Notes: a model not told the origin generated them from the sequence alone. DNA of 64,000 bases from Chloroflexota bacterium (GCA_028873795.1 JAPPNP010000054.1:1-64000), one strand, 5' to 3'. Positions 51,353-60,532 are shown, counted from the first letter of the stretch. Program-made: numbers and translations.

Positions 51353-52351
51353 ATGCAATGGATCGCGCTGCCGTCGCCGGATGTCGAAATGCGGGGTCTG
51401 GTGGGTGCGCCGCGGGCGCTGCTCCATCGGATTCCGGAGGAGCACCGGGACAGCCTGCCGGCCGACACCTGGGAGCGCTCGGAGATGGCTTCGGGCGTGC
51501 GGCTGGTCTTTCAGACGAACAGCCCGCGCGTGGCGCTGCATTTCGAGTACCTGCAGCGACCGAGCCGCGCCAGCAAGGTCGACGCCTACGTCGACGGGAA
51601 GTTTGCCGGCACGGACGGCGGTGACGACGCCGGGCCATGCACCGCCGATCTCCTTCAGGGCATGACGGGCACTCATGATGTCGAGTTGCACATGCCGCCC
51701 TACTCCAAAGTGCGGCTCAAGTCGCTGGGTCTCGCTCCCGGCGCCAGCCTGGCGGCGCCCGCCTCGCGGCCGTCGCGATTCATCACCTTCCACGGCGACT
51801 CGATCACGCACGGCGCCGTCACGACGCGGTCGGGGCTGGCCTATCCGTCACGGGTGGCTCGTGCGCTCGGCGCCGATTTCATCAACCTGGGCTTCGGCGG
51901 ATCGGCTAGAGGTGAGCCCGGCATGGCGCGAATCGTGGCCGACCTGCCGGCCGACGCGATCTCGCTCTATTACGGCATCAACACCTACGCCATCGGCCAT
52001 CCTGGACCGGAGGAATTCGGCCGCATCTACGCCGACTTTCTCGAGGTCGTGCGTGCCTCACATGGGAAAACGCCCATCGTGGTCATCACACCCACCTGGT
52101 ATGTCCCGGAGCTGAACCAGCGGAACGCCGCCGGCGCTAGCGTGGAGGAGTATCGGGAGGTCATCCGGCGCGTAGTGAGCGCCCGCGTGGCCGCGGGCGA
52201 TACCAACCTGGTTGTGCTGGAGGGCTGCAGCCTCATCGGCTCCGGCGACGAGTCGCGCCTGGCGGACCTGGTGCATCCGAACGACGAGGGCTTTGCCGCG
52301 ATCGCCGCTGGGCTCACGCGGTTGATCGGCCAGGCGTGGGGGACGGCCTAG
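51353..52351 (+). CDS. SGNH/GDSL hydrolase family protein
   Basis: 332 residues from ATG 51353. A beta-sandwich domain of about 140 residues (GVRLVFQTNSPRVALHFEYL, KVDAYVDGKF) precedes the SGNH esterase domain. Its blocks are FHGDSITHGAVT (Ser), LGFGGSARGEPGM (Gly), YYGINTY (Asn) and ADLVHPNDEGF (Asp/His). It should remove acyl or acetyl groups from a carbohydrate or similar ligand. No signal peptide at this start. The two-domain layout resembles carbohydrate esterase family 2/3-like proteins. Confidence 0.88.
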   Translation: MQWIALPSPDVEMRGLVGAPRALLHRIPEEHRDSLPADTWERSEMASGVRLVFQTNSPRVALHFEYLQRPSRASKVDAYVDGKFAGTDGGDDAGPCTADLLQGMTGTHDVELHMPPYSKVRLKSLGLAPGASLAAPASRPSRFITFHGDSITHGAVTTRSGLAYPSRVARALGADFINLGFGGSARGEPGMARIVADLPADAISLYYGINTYAIGHPGPEEFGRIYADFLEVVRASHGKTPIVVITPTWYVPELNQRNAAGASVEEYREVIRRVVSARVAAGDTNLVVLEGCSLIGSGDESRLADLVHPNDEGFAAIAAGLTRLIGQAWGTA

Positions 52352-52377
52352 ACTCCCGCGTCCGTTGTCCCTTGTAT

Positions 52378-52480
52378 CAACCCCTCCGTCATTCCGGCGG
52401 AAGCCGGAATCCAGTCCAGTCGAATCTCCAGGCACGGCGGACGCTTGGCGTGCGGGCAGGTTTGAAACCTGCCCCTACGG
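52378..52480. repeat. Family A and family B repeats
   Basis: 52378-52415 is a family A copy (CATTCCGGCGGAAGCCGGAA). 52451-52480 is a family B hairpin (GGGCAGGTTTGAAACCTGCCC). They fill the gap between the SGNH gene and the DHDPS-family cluster. Confidence 0.7.
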
Positions 52481-52608
52481 CATTTCGCACAGGTCTGCAT
52501 TCGCGGGAAACGACGGCGGGGCTTCGTGCGGGTGAGCGTCCAGTGCGGCGCTCAATCACCCATTCGGATATCGTGACGCGCAGGACAGCGAGACACGGAG
52601 CCTGAGCC

Positions 52609-53517
52609 ATCAAGTCGAAGGATGAGTTCGACGCGCGGTTAGTGGGGCCGTGCAACTCCGTGCCGACGATCTTTCACGAAGACGGCACGATCGACTACCC
52701 GTCCATCCGCAAACTGATCGACTTCAGCATCGACGGCGGCTGCGATGTGATCATGCTCACCTGGGGTGACAGCTTGATCTCGCTGCTCACCGACGACGAG
52801 GTCGCGGAGCTGCACCGGGTCGTCATTGACCAGACCGGCGAGCGCGCGGTCACCATCGCCTGCGACAACATTTGGGGCCGCAACAAGGCGGTCGAGTTCG
52901 GGCGCTACGTTCGCGAGCTCGGCTTCGACGTCTACATGGTGCGCCCCGCCGAATGGGCCAAGGGCACGGCGGAGTCGCTGGCGGAGTTCTACACCGCCTG
53001 CGGGCGCGAGTCGCCGGTGATGTTCGTGGGCGACGTGCCGCTGCGCACGCTCGAGCTCCTCGCCGACGACCCGAACATGTGGGCCTTCAAGGAAGACCTG
53101 GGCCTCGACTACGCCCACGAAATCATCATGCGCTGGGGCGACCGCTGGCCGATGATCGGCGGCGGCGGGATGAAGCGCCACCACCTGTTGTGGGCGCACG
53201 GCCACTGCGACACGTGGCTCGACGGCTTCTGTCGCACCTTCCCGGCGGTCTCCCAGGACTATTGGCGCGCGCTTCGGCGCGGCGACATCGCGGCGGCCTG
53301 GGCGCAGGCGATGCAATACGAAGTGCCGCTGCGCGCCATGGCGCAGCGCGTGCGCTATGGACCCGACGGCTTCGTCAAGCATGCGATGGTGGAGGCTGCG
53401 GGCGTGGCTCCCCGCTGGCGACGCTCGCCGGCGGCCAACCCGACGGAGGAAGAGATGGACGAGTTGCGAGAGTTCCTGGCTGGGCTCGGACCGCAGACAC
53501 AGCCGGTGCCGGCATGA
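52609..53517 (+). CDS. DHDPS/NAL-family aldolase-like protein, first of three tandem copies, probable ATC start
   Basis: 302 residues if it starts at ATC 52609. The two downstream paralogues begin MKSPDEIRGL and MRDHDEVRAL; this copy encodes IKSKDEFDAR at the same place, with GGAG eight bases before the ATC. The first standard start, GTG 52642, would cut off these eleven residues and has no ribosome site. TIM barrel: MLTWGDSLISLLTDDEV replaces the GTTGE loop, and MWAFKEDLGLDYAHE carries the Schiff-base-type Lys. Probably acts on a 2-keto acid aldol; product unknown. Its stop overlaps the next gene (ATGA). Confidence 0.78.
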   Translation: MKSKDEFDARLVGPCNSVPTIFHEDGTIDYPSIRKLIDFSIDGGCDVIMLTWGDSLISLLTDDEVAELHRVVIDQTGERAVTIACDNIWGRNKAVEFGRYVRELGFDVYMVRPAEWAKGTAESLAEFYTACGRESPVMFVGDVPLRTLELLADDPNMWAFKEDLGLDYAHEIIMRWGDRWPMIGGGGMKRHHLLWAHGHCDTWLDGFCRTFPAVSQDYWRALRRGDIAAAWAQAMQYEVPLRAMAQRVRYGPDGFVKHAMVEAAGVAPRWRRSPAANPTEEEMDELREFLAGLGPQTQPVPA

Positions 53518-54401
53518 AGTCGCCCGACGAGATCCGCGGCCTCATGGAGGGCCCCTGCCTCTCCCTGCCGACGGTGTTCACACGCGACGGAGATGTCGAT
53601 CACGAGGGCATGCGCAACGTCATCGACGTGGCGCTGGACGCCGGTTGCCAGATCGTGATGCTGACCTGGGGCGACAGTCTGGTTTCGCTGCTCACCGATA
53701 CCGAGCTGGCCCAGGTGCATCGAAACGTGATCGAGCATGTAGGCAACCGAGCCGTGACCATCGGCTGCGACAACCAGTGGGCGCTGCCCAAGGCGCTGGA
53801 ATTCGGGCGCTACGTCGAAGCGCTCGGGTACGACCTCTACATGGTGCGCCCGGCCGACTGGGCCAAAGGCACGCCGGAAACCCTGGCCGAGCACTTTCGG
53901 GCCATCGCCCAGGTGACCCGGGTGATGCTGGTGGGCATGGTGCCGCTGCGCACCTGCGAGTTGATCGAAAACGTGCCCAACGTGCTGGCGTTCAAGGAAG
54001 ACCTGGCCATTGACTACGCGCACGAGGTGCAGATGCGCTGGGGCGACCGCTGGGCCATGGTCACCGGCGGCGCGCACAAGCGGCACGTGCTGTTCCATCC
54101 CCACGGCCCGCGGGCGTGGCTGGACATCTTCATCCGCTTTCACCCGCAGCCGACCGTTGACTACTGGAACGCGCTCAAGCGCGACGACACCCGCACGGCC
54201 TGGGATATCGCCATGCGCTACGAGCAGAAGCTCTGGGACCTCGCCGCGCAGGTCCGCTACGAAAAGGACGGCCTGTTCGCCCACGCGCTGCTGGAGGTCT
54301 ACGATGTCGCGCCGCGCTGGCGCCGCTCACCCGCACCCGATCCGACCGATGAAGAACTCGACGAGCTGCGCGACTGGCTGCGCGGCATCGGCCTGATGTA
54401 G
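53514..54401 (+). CDS. DHDPS/NAL-family aldolase-like protein, second tandem copy
   Basis: 295 residues from ATG 53514, overlapping the previous stop. Same plan as its neighbours: LPTVFTRDGDVDHEGMRNVI, IVMLTWGDSLVSLLTDTELA, LYMVRPADWAKGTPETLAEH and VLAFKEDLAIDYAHEV with the likely catalytic Lys. AGG-type loops differ (AMVTGGAHKRHVLFHPHG versus GGGG in the others). The three copies are diverged enough to have different substrates or to form a hetero-oligomer. No dapA-pathway partner lies nearby. Confidence 0.85.
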   Translation: MKSPDEIRGLMEGPCLSLPTVFTRDGDVDHEGMRNVIDVALDAGCQIVMLTWGDSLVSLLTDTELAQVHRNVIEHVGNRAVTIGCDNQWALPKALEFGRYVEALGYDLYMVRPADWAKGTPETLAEHFRAIAQVTRVMLVGMVPLRTCELIENVPNVLAFKEDLAIDYAHEVQMRWGDRWAMVTGGAHKRHVLFHPHGPRAWLDIFIRFHPQPTVDYWNALKRDDTRTAWDIAMRYEQKLWDLAAQVRYEKDGLFAHALLEVYDVAPRWRRSPAPDPTDEELDELRDWLRGIGLM

Positions 54402-54418
54402 CCGCCCGGAGGTTCCCA

Positions 54419-55306
54419 ATGCGTGACCACGACGAAGTCCGCGCCCTGCTCGACGGCCCGATCAACTCGCTGCCCACGATCTTCACCGAGTCCGGCGAGA
54501 TCGACTGGGACGGCACGCGGGCGGTGATCGACAAGTCGCTCGAAGGCAACTGCAACGTCATCATGCTGACCTGGGGCGACAGCCTCATCTCGCTGCTCAC
54601 GGACGACGAGGTGGCGGAGCTGCACCGCGTGGTGATCGACCATGTGGACGGCCGCGCGCTCACCATCGCCTGCGACAACCAGTGGGGTCTCAACAAGGCG
54701 ATCGAGTTTGGGCGCTTCGTGCGCGAGCTGGGATACGACCTCTACATGGTGCGTCCGGCCGACTGGGCCAAGGGCACGCCGGAAAGCCTGGCGGACTACT
54801 ACAAGGCTTGCGGCCAGGTCGCCCCGGTGATGTTCGTGGGCGACGTGCCGATCCGCACGCTGGAGCTCGTGGCCGATGACCCGAACATGTGGGCCTTCAA
54901 GGAAGACCTGGGCCTGGACTACGCCCACGAGGTGCTGATGCGCTGGGGCGACCGCTGGCCGATGGCCGGCGGCGGCGGCATCAAGCGCCACTACGTGCTG
55001 TGGCCCCACGGCAACTGCAATTCCTGGCTGGACGTGTTCATCTACTGCAATCTGCTGCCCCAGAAGCTCTATTGGGACGCCATCAAGCGCGACGACCTGC
55101 CTGAAGCCTGGCGCCTGGCGCGGCACTACGAGCAGCCGATCTGGGACCTGTGGCCGGTATTCCCCGCCGGCGGCGACGGCCTGGTGCACACCATGATCGA
55201 GGTCTGCGGCGTGGCCCCCCGCTGGCGCCGCTCACCCGCCCCAAACGCCACCGAGGAGGAGATGGAACAGGTGCGGGACATGCTGCAGGGGTTGAAACTG
55301 CTGTAG
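54419..55306 (+). CDS. DHDPS/NAL-family aldolase-like protein, third tandem copy
   Basis: 295 residues from ATG 54419 with GGAGG just upstream. LPTIFTESGEIDWDGTRAVI, VIMLTWGDSLISLLTDDEVA, LYMVRPADWAKGTPESLADY, MWAFKEDLGLDYAHEVLMRW and MAGGGGIKRHYVLWPHGN. It is closer to the first copy than to the second. The C-terminal VAPRWRRSPAPNATEEEMEQ block recurs in all three and is not part of classical DHDPS, so this is a distinct subfamily. Convergent with the MFS gene that follows. Confidence 0.86.
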   Translation: MRDHDEVRALLDGPINSLPTIFTESGEIDWDGTRAVIDKSLEGNCNVIMLTWGDSLISLLTDDEVAELHRVVIDHVDGRALTIACDNQWGLNKAIEFGRFVRELGYDLYMVRPADWAKGTPESLADYYKACGQVAPVMFVGDVPIRTLELVADDPNMWAFKEDLGLDYAHEVLMRWGDRWPMAGGGGIKRHYVLWPHGNCNSWLDVFIYCNLLPQKLYWDAIKRDDLPEAWRLARHYEQPIWDLWPVFPAGGDGLVHTMIEVCGVAPRWRRSPAPNATEEEMEQVRDMLQGLKLL

Positions 55307-55342
55307 GGGGCACCGAGAGCCTGCGCCACCGGGCAGTGCCCA

Positions 55343-56575
55343 TCAGTCGTCGTCAGGCGCTGCGGCGCGCTGCCGGCTGAGGATCAGCAGAATCACGACA
55401 ACCGGGGCAAGCACCAAGGCCGAGCCTAAGAACCCCGCGCGAAGCGAGATCCCAAGAGCGACGGCGCCGAGCGCCGGACCGGCAATGAGCTGCCCAGCTG
55501 CATTGGCCTGCGCGCCCACCGATAGCATCGTGGCTCGAACCCGCGACGGAATCACTCGATTCTGCAGCACGCTTAGCAATGGGCCGCTGACAGCGAACAG
55601 CGGCCCGCGTAGCCACAGCATCGCCAGGGCGAGCCCAAGATTCGTGGCGAGCGCGAACGCGACCAGGCTGCCGATGTAGGTCGCCTGCGCGGCCACTAGC
55701 ACGAGGCTCGTGACGCGGTCATTCGACGTATCGAACTTGCGGCGGGCGACTTCAGTGGCAGCGAGCGAGAGCCCCCGCCCCACATAGCCGCTGAGGCCGA
55801 ACCAGGCTACGGGGTCCAGCGGGCCCAGCGGCGGCAGCGTGATGGTCTCCAGCAAGAACGGTGTGACCAGGCGGTCGGGGATTTCGCTGGACGCGCCAAA
55901 CAAGAACGGCACGGCCACGACAAGGAGCAACGTGCGCTGGCCTCGAACGAGACGTAACGCCGTCCGCAGCGTCGCGCCCATCGTCTTGAACGTTTGGCGC
56001 CGGTGCGCCGGCACTCGCGTGAATCCCCGTTCCGGCATCGTGAATGCGAGGAATGCCGCAAGCCCCACAAACATTGCGCCACCCACGACAACCGGCAGTG
56101 CCCGCGACACGCTTGAGAGCGCAACAGCCAGCGAAATACCCACGAGACCGCCAATCAGATACGCCTGCGTACCGCGCAGAAGCGCTTCGCTGAGTCGCTC
56201 CTGCCCGACCTCATCGGCGATCCAGGCCGTGGTTGCGCCGCTGATGAAGGTAAATCCGAGCCCCCACACCACCTGGGCGGCGAGGACGCCCGCGAACAAC
56301 GGGATGGCCCCTTCCACCACGAATCCGGCGCCCATGAGGGCGAATCCGACCAAGATCGACAAGCGCCGGCTGTAGACATCAGCGACAACGCCGGTCGGCA
56401 CTTCGAACGCCAACGTCGTCGCTTCGAGCAAGGTGCCGACTAACACGAGCTGCAGGGCATTCAGGCCGACGGTTTCGACCTGATAGACCAGGTTGGTGGT
56501 CACTACGGTGGTGAACGCCAGACCCTGGACGCCGGCCATCGCAATGGCGAGTGAATAGGCAGGGAGACGCTTCAT
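55343..56575 (-). CDS. MFS transporter
   Basis: 410 residues, about twelve membrane segments. AFEVPTGVVADVYSRRLSIL contains the signature loop 2-3 motif (G-x-x-x-D-x-x-x-R-R). AQVVWGLGFTFISGATTAWI and LWLRGPLFAVSGPLLSVL are usual segments of the group with EVPTG motifs, which covers small-molecule exporters. Substrate unknown. It lies convergent to the DHDPS-family cluster and may export or import compounds for that pathway, but nothing in sequence proves it. Confidence 0.88.
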   Translation of the reverse strand: MKRLPAYSLAIAMAGVQGLAFTTVVTTNLVYQVETVGLNALQLVLVGTLLEATTLAFEVPTGVVADVYSRRLSILVGFALMGAGFVVEGAIPLFAGVLAAQVVWGLGFTFISGATTAWIADEVGQERLSEALLRGTQAYLIGGLVGISLAVALSSVSRALPVVVGGAMFVGLAAFLAFTMPERGFTRVPAHRRQTFKTMGATLRTALRLVRGQRTLLLVVAVPFLFGASSEIPDRLVTPFLLETITLPPLGPLDPVAWFGLSGYVGRGLSLAATEVARRKFDTSNDRVTSLVLVAAQATYIGSLVAFALATNLGLALAMLWLRGPLFAVSGPLLSVLQNRVIPSRVRATMLSVGAQANAAGQLIAGPALGAVALGISLRAGFLGSALVLAPVVVILLILSRQRAAAPDDD

Positions 56576-57101
56576 TGAATGCCACCCGTCGTTGCTACCG
56601 AGAGCCTGGACATGTGCGGATGAATGACGCTCGGTAGTCGACGCTGGCTTGACAATGTGTGCGGCAGGTCACGGTCGTCGCTGCGTGAACGCCGCGACCG
56701 GACGGAAAGCATGGACATAGATGGACTCCAATCCCAAGTACATGAGGTGTTGGACAGGAGCCCGGGGCGCAGCTCGGCCGCGTGCGTTAGCTTCTAGCGC
56801 CTCGACCGATGGTCGCGATCGAGGCGCGGTGAACGGACGGTCTACTTACCGCCTGCGCATTGCCCTGCGGCAAGGACTGTTGCTAGCGGGCGACCTTTCG
56901 CGTCGCAAGGCTCGCCAACAATTGGAAACTGCTCGCGAGGGATGCCATGTCGTTGCGACTCCTTGCGAATCGAAGTCCAAGCCTGAGCTTGGAGCCACTT
57001 GGGCCAATGGTGCCAGCGGTGTTCGTCAGCGGCAACACCGGGTCAGCATGGTCGGCAGCGCCGATGACTGGCGGCCCAGGCTGTCTGGGCGCAATTGCTG
57101 C
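56576..57101. other. 525-bp gap with no accepted gene
   Basis: A long open frame on the plus strand (56721-57758) runs deep into the opposite MFS gene and is Arg/Ser-rich with no family character, so I reject it. No recognised dispersed repeat, tRNA or hairpin terminator is evident. The region may hold the promoter of the MFS gene at 55343. Confidence 0.45.
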
Positions 57102-58616
57102 TCAAGATCGTCGAGTTCCCTTGGGGACCGGCGGGCGATACATCAGCGCAATCGCTGCCGCGGAAATCATGAACACCGCCTGGACGAGAAAGCCGACGCG
57201 CCAGCCGTCGAGGAAGGCGTTGGTGGTGGCGGGGTCCGAGGCCACGGCGCTGACGCTGGCCTCGGCGCCGGCGTTGGCCATGACGGCCGTGACGATGGCG
57301 GTGATCAGGGCCAGGGCGACGATGCTGGCGATGGTGCCCGCCAGGTTCATGAACGCCACGGAGACGGTGTAGACCCGATCGGGCACGGCGCCGAGCATGG
57401 CATTGGTGCTGGGCGAGGTCACCAGCGAGAGACTGGCGCTGTTGACGACCAGCACCAGCACGATCACGGCCAGAGGGGTGTCCGATCCGAAGCTCGCCAG
57501 CGCGAGAACGCTGACGAGGCCCACCAGCGGTCCGGCAATCAGAAACGGACGCGGCGTCCACCGGTCGGAGAACCGTCCGGCGAGCGTGGCGACGAGGGTA
57601 TAGACGGCGAATCCCGGCACGAGGATGAACCCCAGATCGCGCGCGCTGAAGCCCAGCACGCCCTGGATGTAGAACGGCACCAGGAATCCCCCGCCGGACA
57701 GGCCCATCAGCAGCACGATGCGGGCGCCCAGCGGCGTGACCACGGCGCGTCGCCGTAGGAGTCGCAGGTCGAATACCGGATGGGGCGTGCGCAGCTCCCA
57801 CCAGACGTAGGCGCCGCCCAAGACTGCGGCGGCTGCGATGGAGCTCCAGACCAGCGGCTCGGTCCAGCCGATCACCGGCCCCATCGTCAGCCCCAACACC
57901 AGCGTAACCGCGATTCCGGCGATGGCGCTCGAGCCGAACCAGTCGAACCGGCCCGGCTCGTCGCCGGATTCGGGCGACCGACCCGCTTCCAACACCAGCC
58001 AGGCGCCGACCGCGCCGACGATCGCCGGTAGCGCCAACGCGTGATAGGCCCAGCGCCAGCCGCCCGCCTCAACGACGATGCCGCCGACCGCCGGCGCCAC
58101 CAGGGCGCTGAATCCGACCGTGGCGGAGGAGAGTCCGAGCACCTTGCCGCGCTCGCCCTCGGGGAAGAGGGTGACGGCGATGGCGATGCCGTTGGCCCCC
58201 ACGATGGCCGTCGCCGCGCCTTGCAGCAGGCGCGCCGCGATCAGTGATTCGAGCGACGGCGCCCAGCCGGCCATGAGCGAAGCGGCGGCGAACAGCGCCA
58301 TGCCGCCGATAAAGAACGCGCGGCGGCCCAACCGGTCGGCCAGGTAGCCCGCGGGCATGACCACGGCGGCCGTCGTCAGGGACACGGCAATGGCGACCCA
58401 CTGCACCTCGGCCAGGGTGGACCCGAAGTCCGCCGCGATGCTGGGCAGGGTGACCGTGGCGATGTTGTGCACGATCACGCTGAGAAACGTGCCGATCAGG
58501 ATGACGCCCAGACCGCGCCACTTGGGATCGCGCACGAGTTGCGACAGGTGCGGCCGGTCGCTGTTTTCGTCCTCGGATGCCGCCGCGTCGTTCACCGACG
58601 GTCGCCGCTCACGCAT
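57102..58616 (-). CDS. MFS transporter, DHA2 (EmrB/QacA) drug:H+ antiporter type
   Basis: 504 residues from ATG 58616; the frame is open to 58676. Fourteen membrane segments as usual for DHA2. VTLPSIAADFGSTLAEVQWV and PAGYLADRLGRRAFFIGG give the family start and the loop 2-3 motif. GAATAIVGANGIAIAVTLFP and LGLSSATVGFSALVAPAVGG hold the antiporter motif C-like Gly/Pro run. It should expel hydrophobic compounds with proton exchange. Divergent from the tandem paralogue genes at 58739. Confidence 0.9.
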   Translation of the reverse strand: MRERRPSVNDAAASEDENSDRPHLSQLVRDPKWRGLGVILIGTFLSVIVHNIATVTLPSIAADFGSTLAEVQWVAIAVSLTTAAVVMPAGYLADRLGRRAFFIGGMALFAAASLMAGWAPSLESLIAARLLQGAATAIVGANGIAIAVTLFPEGERGKVLGLSSATVGFSALVAPAVGGIVVEAGGWRWAYHALALPAIVGAVGAWLVLEAGRSPESGDEPGRFDWFGSSAIAGIAVTLVLGLTMGPVIGWTEPLVWSSIAAAAVLGGAYVWWELRTPHPVFDLRLLRRRAVVTPLGARIVLLMGLSGGGFLVPFYIQGVLGFSARDLGFILVPGFAVYTLVATLAGRFSDRWTPRPFLIAGPLVGLVSVLALASFGSDTPLAVIVLVLVVNSASLSLVTSPSTNAMLGAVPDRVYTVSVAFMNLAGTIASIVALALITAIVTAVMANAGAEASVSAVASDPATTNAFLDGWRVGFLVQAVFMISAAAIALMYRPPVPKGTRRS

Positions 58617-58738
58617 AGTTCGCGCCAGGCGATTGATGGTGCGATGGGGCGCGGCGTAAGGTACACCAACGTTCACCGGGCAGGAGGCGCGAATGTGCGG
58701 CCAACGCCGGTGAGCGTTGCCACGTCCATGCCCGGCCG

Positions 58739-60532
58739 ATGGCCGTCGCTGTGACCGACCGTTTCGGCGACACGTGGCTCAACGGCACGCCGCGCTACCT
58801 CACCGACCTGGATCGCAGCGAGCCGGCAGCGGCCATCCGATCCTCGCCCGAGCTGCGGCACTGGCGCGCCATGTCGTACCGAACGGACTCGCTGCGCGGC
58901 ACCATGCTGGCCGCGGGCCTCGAGACGGCGGCGCCCACGGTGCGCTATCCGCTCGACGCGCGCGGGCCGCACGCCATATCGGTCGGCACCGTGCCGCTTC
59001 GGACAGCCGACGAAGGGCTGACGCTGGGCCTGTCGCTCAAGCTGAGCGGCGACGACACGTTCTCGCTACTGGCCATGAATCCCTACCGGCGGCCCGACCA
59101 CGGCGTCGATGTCGTCGAGCTCTACTGGAAGATCGCGGACCTGACCGGCCAGCAGCTCGACATCGGCCAGGTGAGCGCGCGAGTCGGCGAGGGCGATGGG
59201 CCCGGAGCACTCGCCTGCGCGGCGGCGCGAGTGGTTTACATAAAACTCATCGCGTTGACGGACGCCGAGATCGCGGACTGGCGCGCGGACCAGACCCGAT
59301 CCGACACCAGGCGCCTCTTCGCCCACAACGACGCCCACTTTCCGCACTACCAGTTTCGGCTCACAACGCCCGGCGATGTGCGGAGCGAGTTCGAGCCGTA
59401 CCACGAGAGCGACTTTTCACGGATGTACTGGGAGGCCGGGGGCGGCGACCTGATGTCGTATTTCACGGCCATCGGCAGGCGGCACACGCTGGACGGGCTG
59501 GAGGACTATGGCCGCCGCGGCGATCGCCTGCACGCTGAAAGCTGGCGGGTGTTCCGCGACGAGGGCGTCGACCCGTTCGAGGTAGCGCTGGCGGAGACGC
59601 GCGCGGTTGGGCTGGAGTTTCACGCCTGCTATCGAGTGGCAGGATTCCACTACCCGCCACCGCTCGACCATCACAACCACGGCGACACCTATTTCCAGCG
59701 GCATCCTGAGTTCTACGGCGAAGACCGGGCAGGCAACCGGACGCCGCGCATCTCCTACAGCTATCCGGAGGTACGCGAGTTTGTCGTCTCGCTGCTGCGC
59801 GAGATCGCCGAGCGACCCATCGACGGGGTCTGTCTGCTCTACAACCGGCGCCCGCCGCTGGTGGAATACGAGCCGCCGTTGGTCGACGGATTCACCCGTG
59901 AATTCGGGTGCGATCCGCGGACGCTGCCGGAGGACGATCCGGACTGGCTGGCTTACCGCGCGGCCACGCTCACGCAATTCATGCGCGACGTGCGCGCGGC
60001 GATGGACCAAGCGTCGCAGGGTCGGCGGCGGAGGCTCGCGGTCTCGGCGATCGTGGCCGCGTCCGAGGCGGAGAACTTGATGCAGGGCATCGATGTGGCG
60101 GCCTGGGTGCGCGAGGGCCTGGTGGATACGCTGATTCCCTACAGCGCCCGCACCAACTATCGCCCGTTCTTCAACGAGCCCGGCGGCATGGTGTGGACAG
60201 ATTCCGAGCAGCTCGAATTCCTGGTGGAAACAGTGGCGGACTCGCCGTGCGTGGTGGCGCCCAACGTGATGCCGCGGTCGATGCCGCCGGAGGACTATCG
60301 GCGGCAGGCGGCAACCATCTATGCGGCGGGGGCTGAGCATTTGTTCTTCTGGGATTCGGCGGGCGGCGGGTGCCGGGCGAACTTTGGGCACGAATGGAAC
60401 GCGCTGCGGCGGTTGGGCCATGTAGACGAGATCCAGGCGTGGATCGAAGCTGGTGAGCCCGAACTGCCGCGTCCGTCGATGCCGCTTCGCGAATGGGCCG
60501 GATGGGATCTTTCGTACGTGACTCCGGGATAG
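58739..60532 (+). CDS. Uncharacterised TIM-barrel glycosidase-like protein, tandem paralogue 1
   Basis: 597 residues from ATG 58739. The N-terminal 200 residues look like a beta-sandwich. The rest resembles GH10/GHL-type barrels: LFAHNDAHFPHYQFRL, DFSRMYWEAGGGDLMSYFT, GLEFHACYRVAGFHYPPP, DGVCLLYNRRPPLVEYEPP and LFFWDSAGGGCRANFGHEWN. No signal peptide. Glycosidase identity is tentative and no catalytic pair is assigned. A 6-codon open frame with AGGAGG lies upstream at 58693-58713. The next gene is its paralogue, thirteen bases after the stop. Confidence 0.62.
   Translation: MAVAVTDRFGDTWLNGTPRYLTDLDRSEPAAAIRSSPELRHWRAMSYRTDSLRGTMLAAGLETAAPTVRYPLDARGPHAISVGTVPLRTADEGLTLGLSLKLSGDDTFSLLAMNPYRRPDHGVDVVELYWKIADLTGQQLDIGQVSARVGEGDGPGALACAAARVVYIKLIALTDAEIADWRADQTRSDTRRLFAHNDAHFPHYQFRLTTPGDVRSEFEPYHESDFSRMYWEAGGGDLMSYFTAIGRRHTLDGLEDYGRRGDRLHAESWRVFRDEGVDPFEVALAETRAVGLEFHACYRVAGFHYPPPLDHHNHGDTYFQRHPEFYGEDRAGNRTPRISYSYPEVREFVVSLLREIAERPIDGVCLLYNRRPPLVEYEPPLVDGFTREFGCDPRTLPEDDPDWLAYRAATLTQFMRDVRAAMDQASQGRRRRLAVSAIVAASEAENLMQGIDVAAWVREGLVDTLIPYSARTNYRPFFNEPGGMVWTDSEQLEFLVETVADSPCVVAPNVMPRSMPPEDYRRQAATIYAAGAEHLFFWDSAGGGCRANFGHEWNALRRLGHVDEIQAWIEAGEPELPRPSMPLREWAGWDLSYVTPG

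Noticed and set aside
49515..51665. 716-codon open frame on the plus strand opposite the hydrolase and unknown gene
   Set aside because: Repetitive His/Gly/Arg composition of a high-GC antisense frame; the minus-strand genes carry recognisable motifs.
13051..52480. CRISPR array made of the recurring hairpin units
   Set aside because: Copies are kilobases apart, in both orientations and without regular spacers.
56721..57758. 345-codon open frame on the plus strand
   Set aside because: Mostly antisense to the DHA2 transporter gene, charged and low in complexity; shadow.
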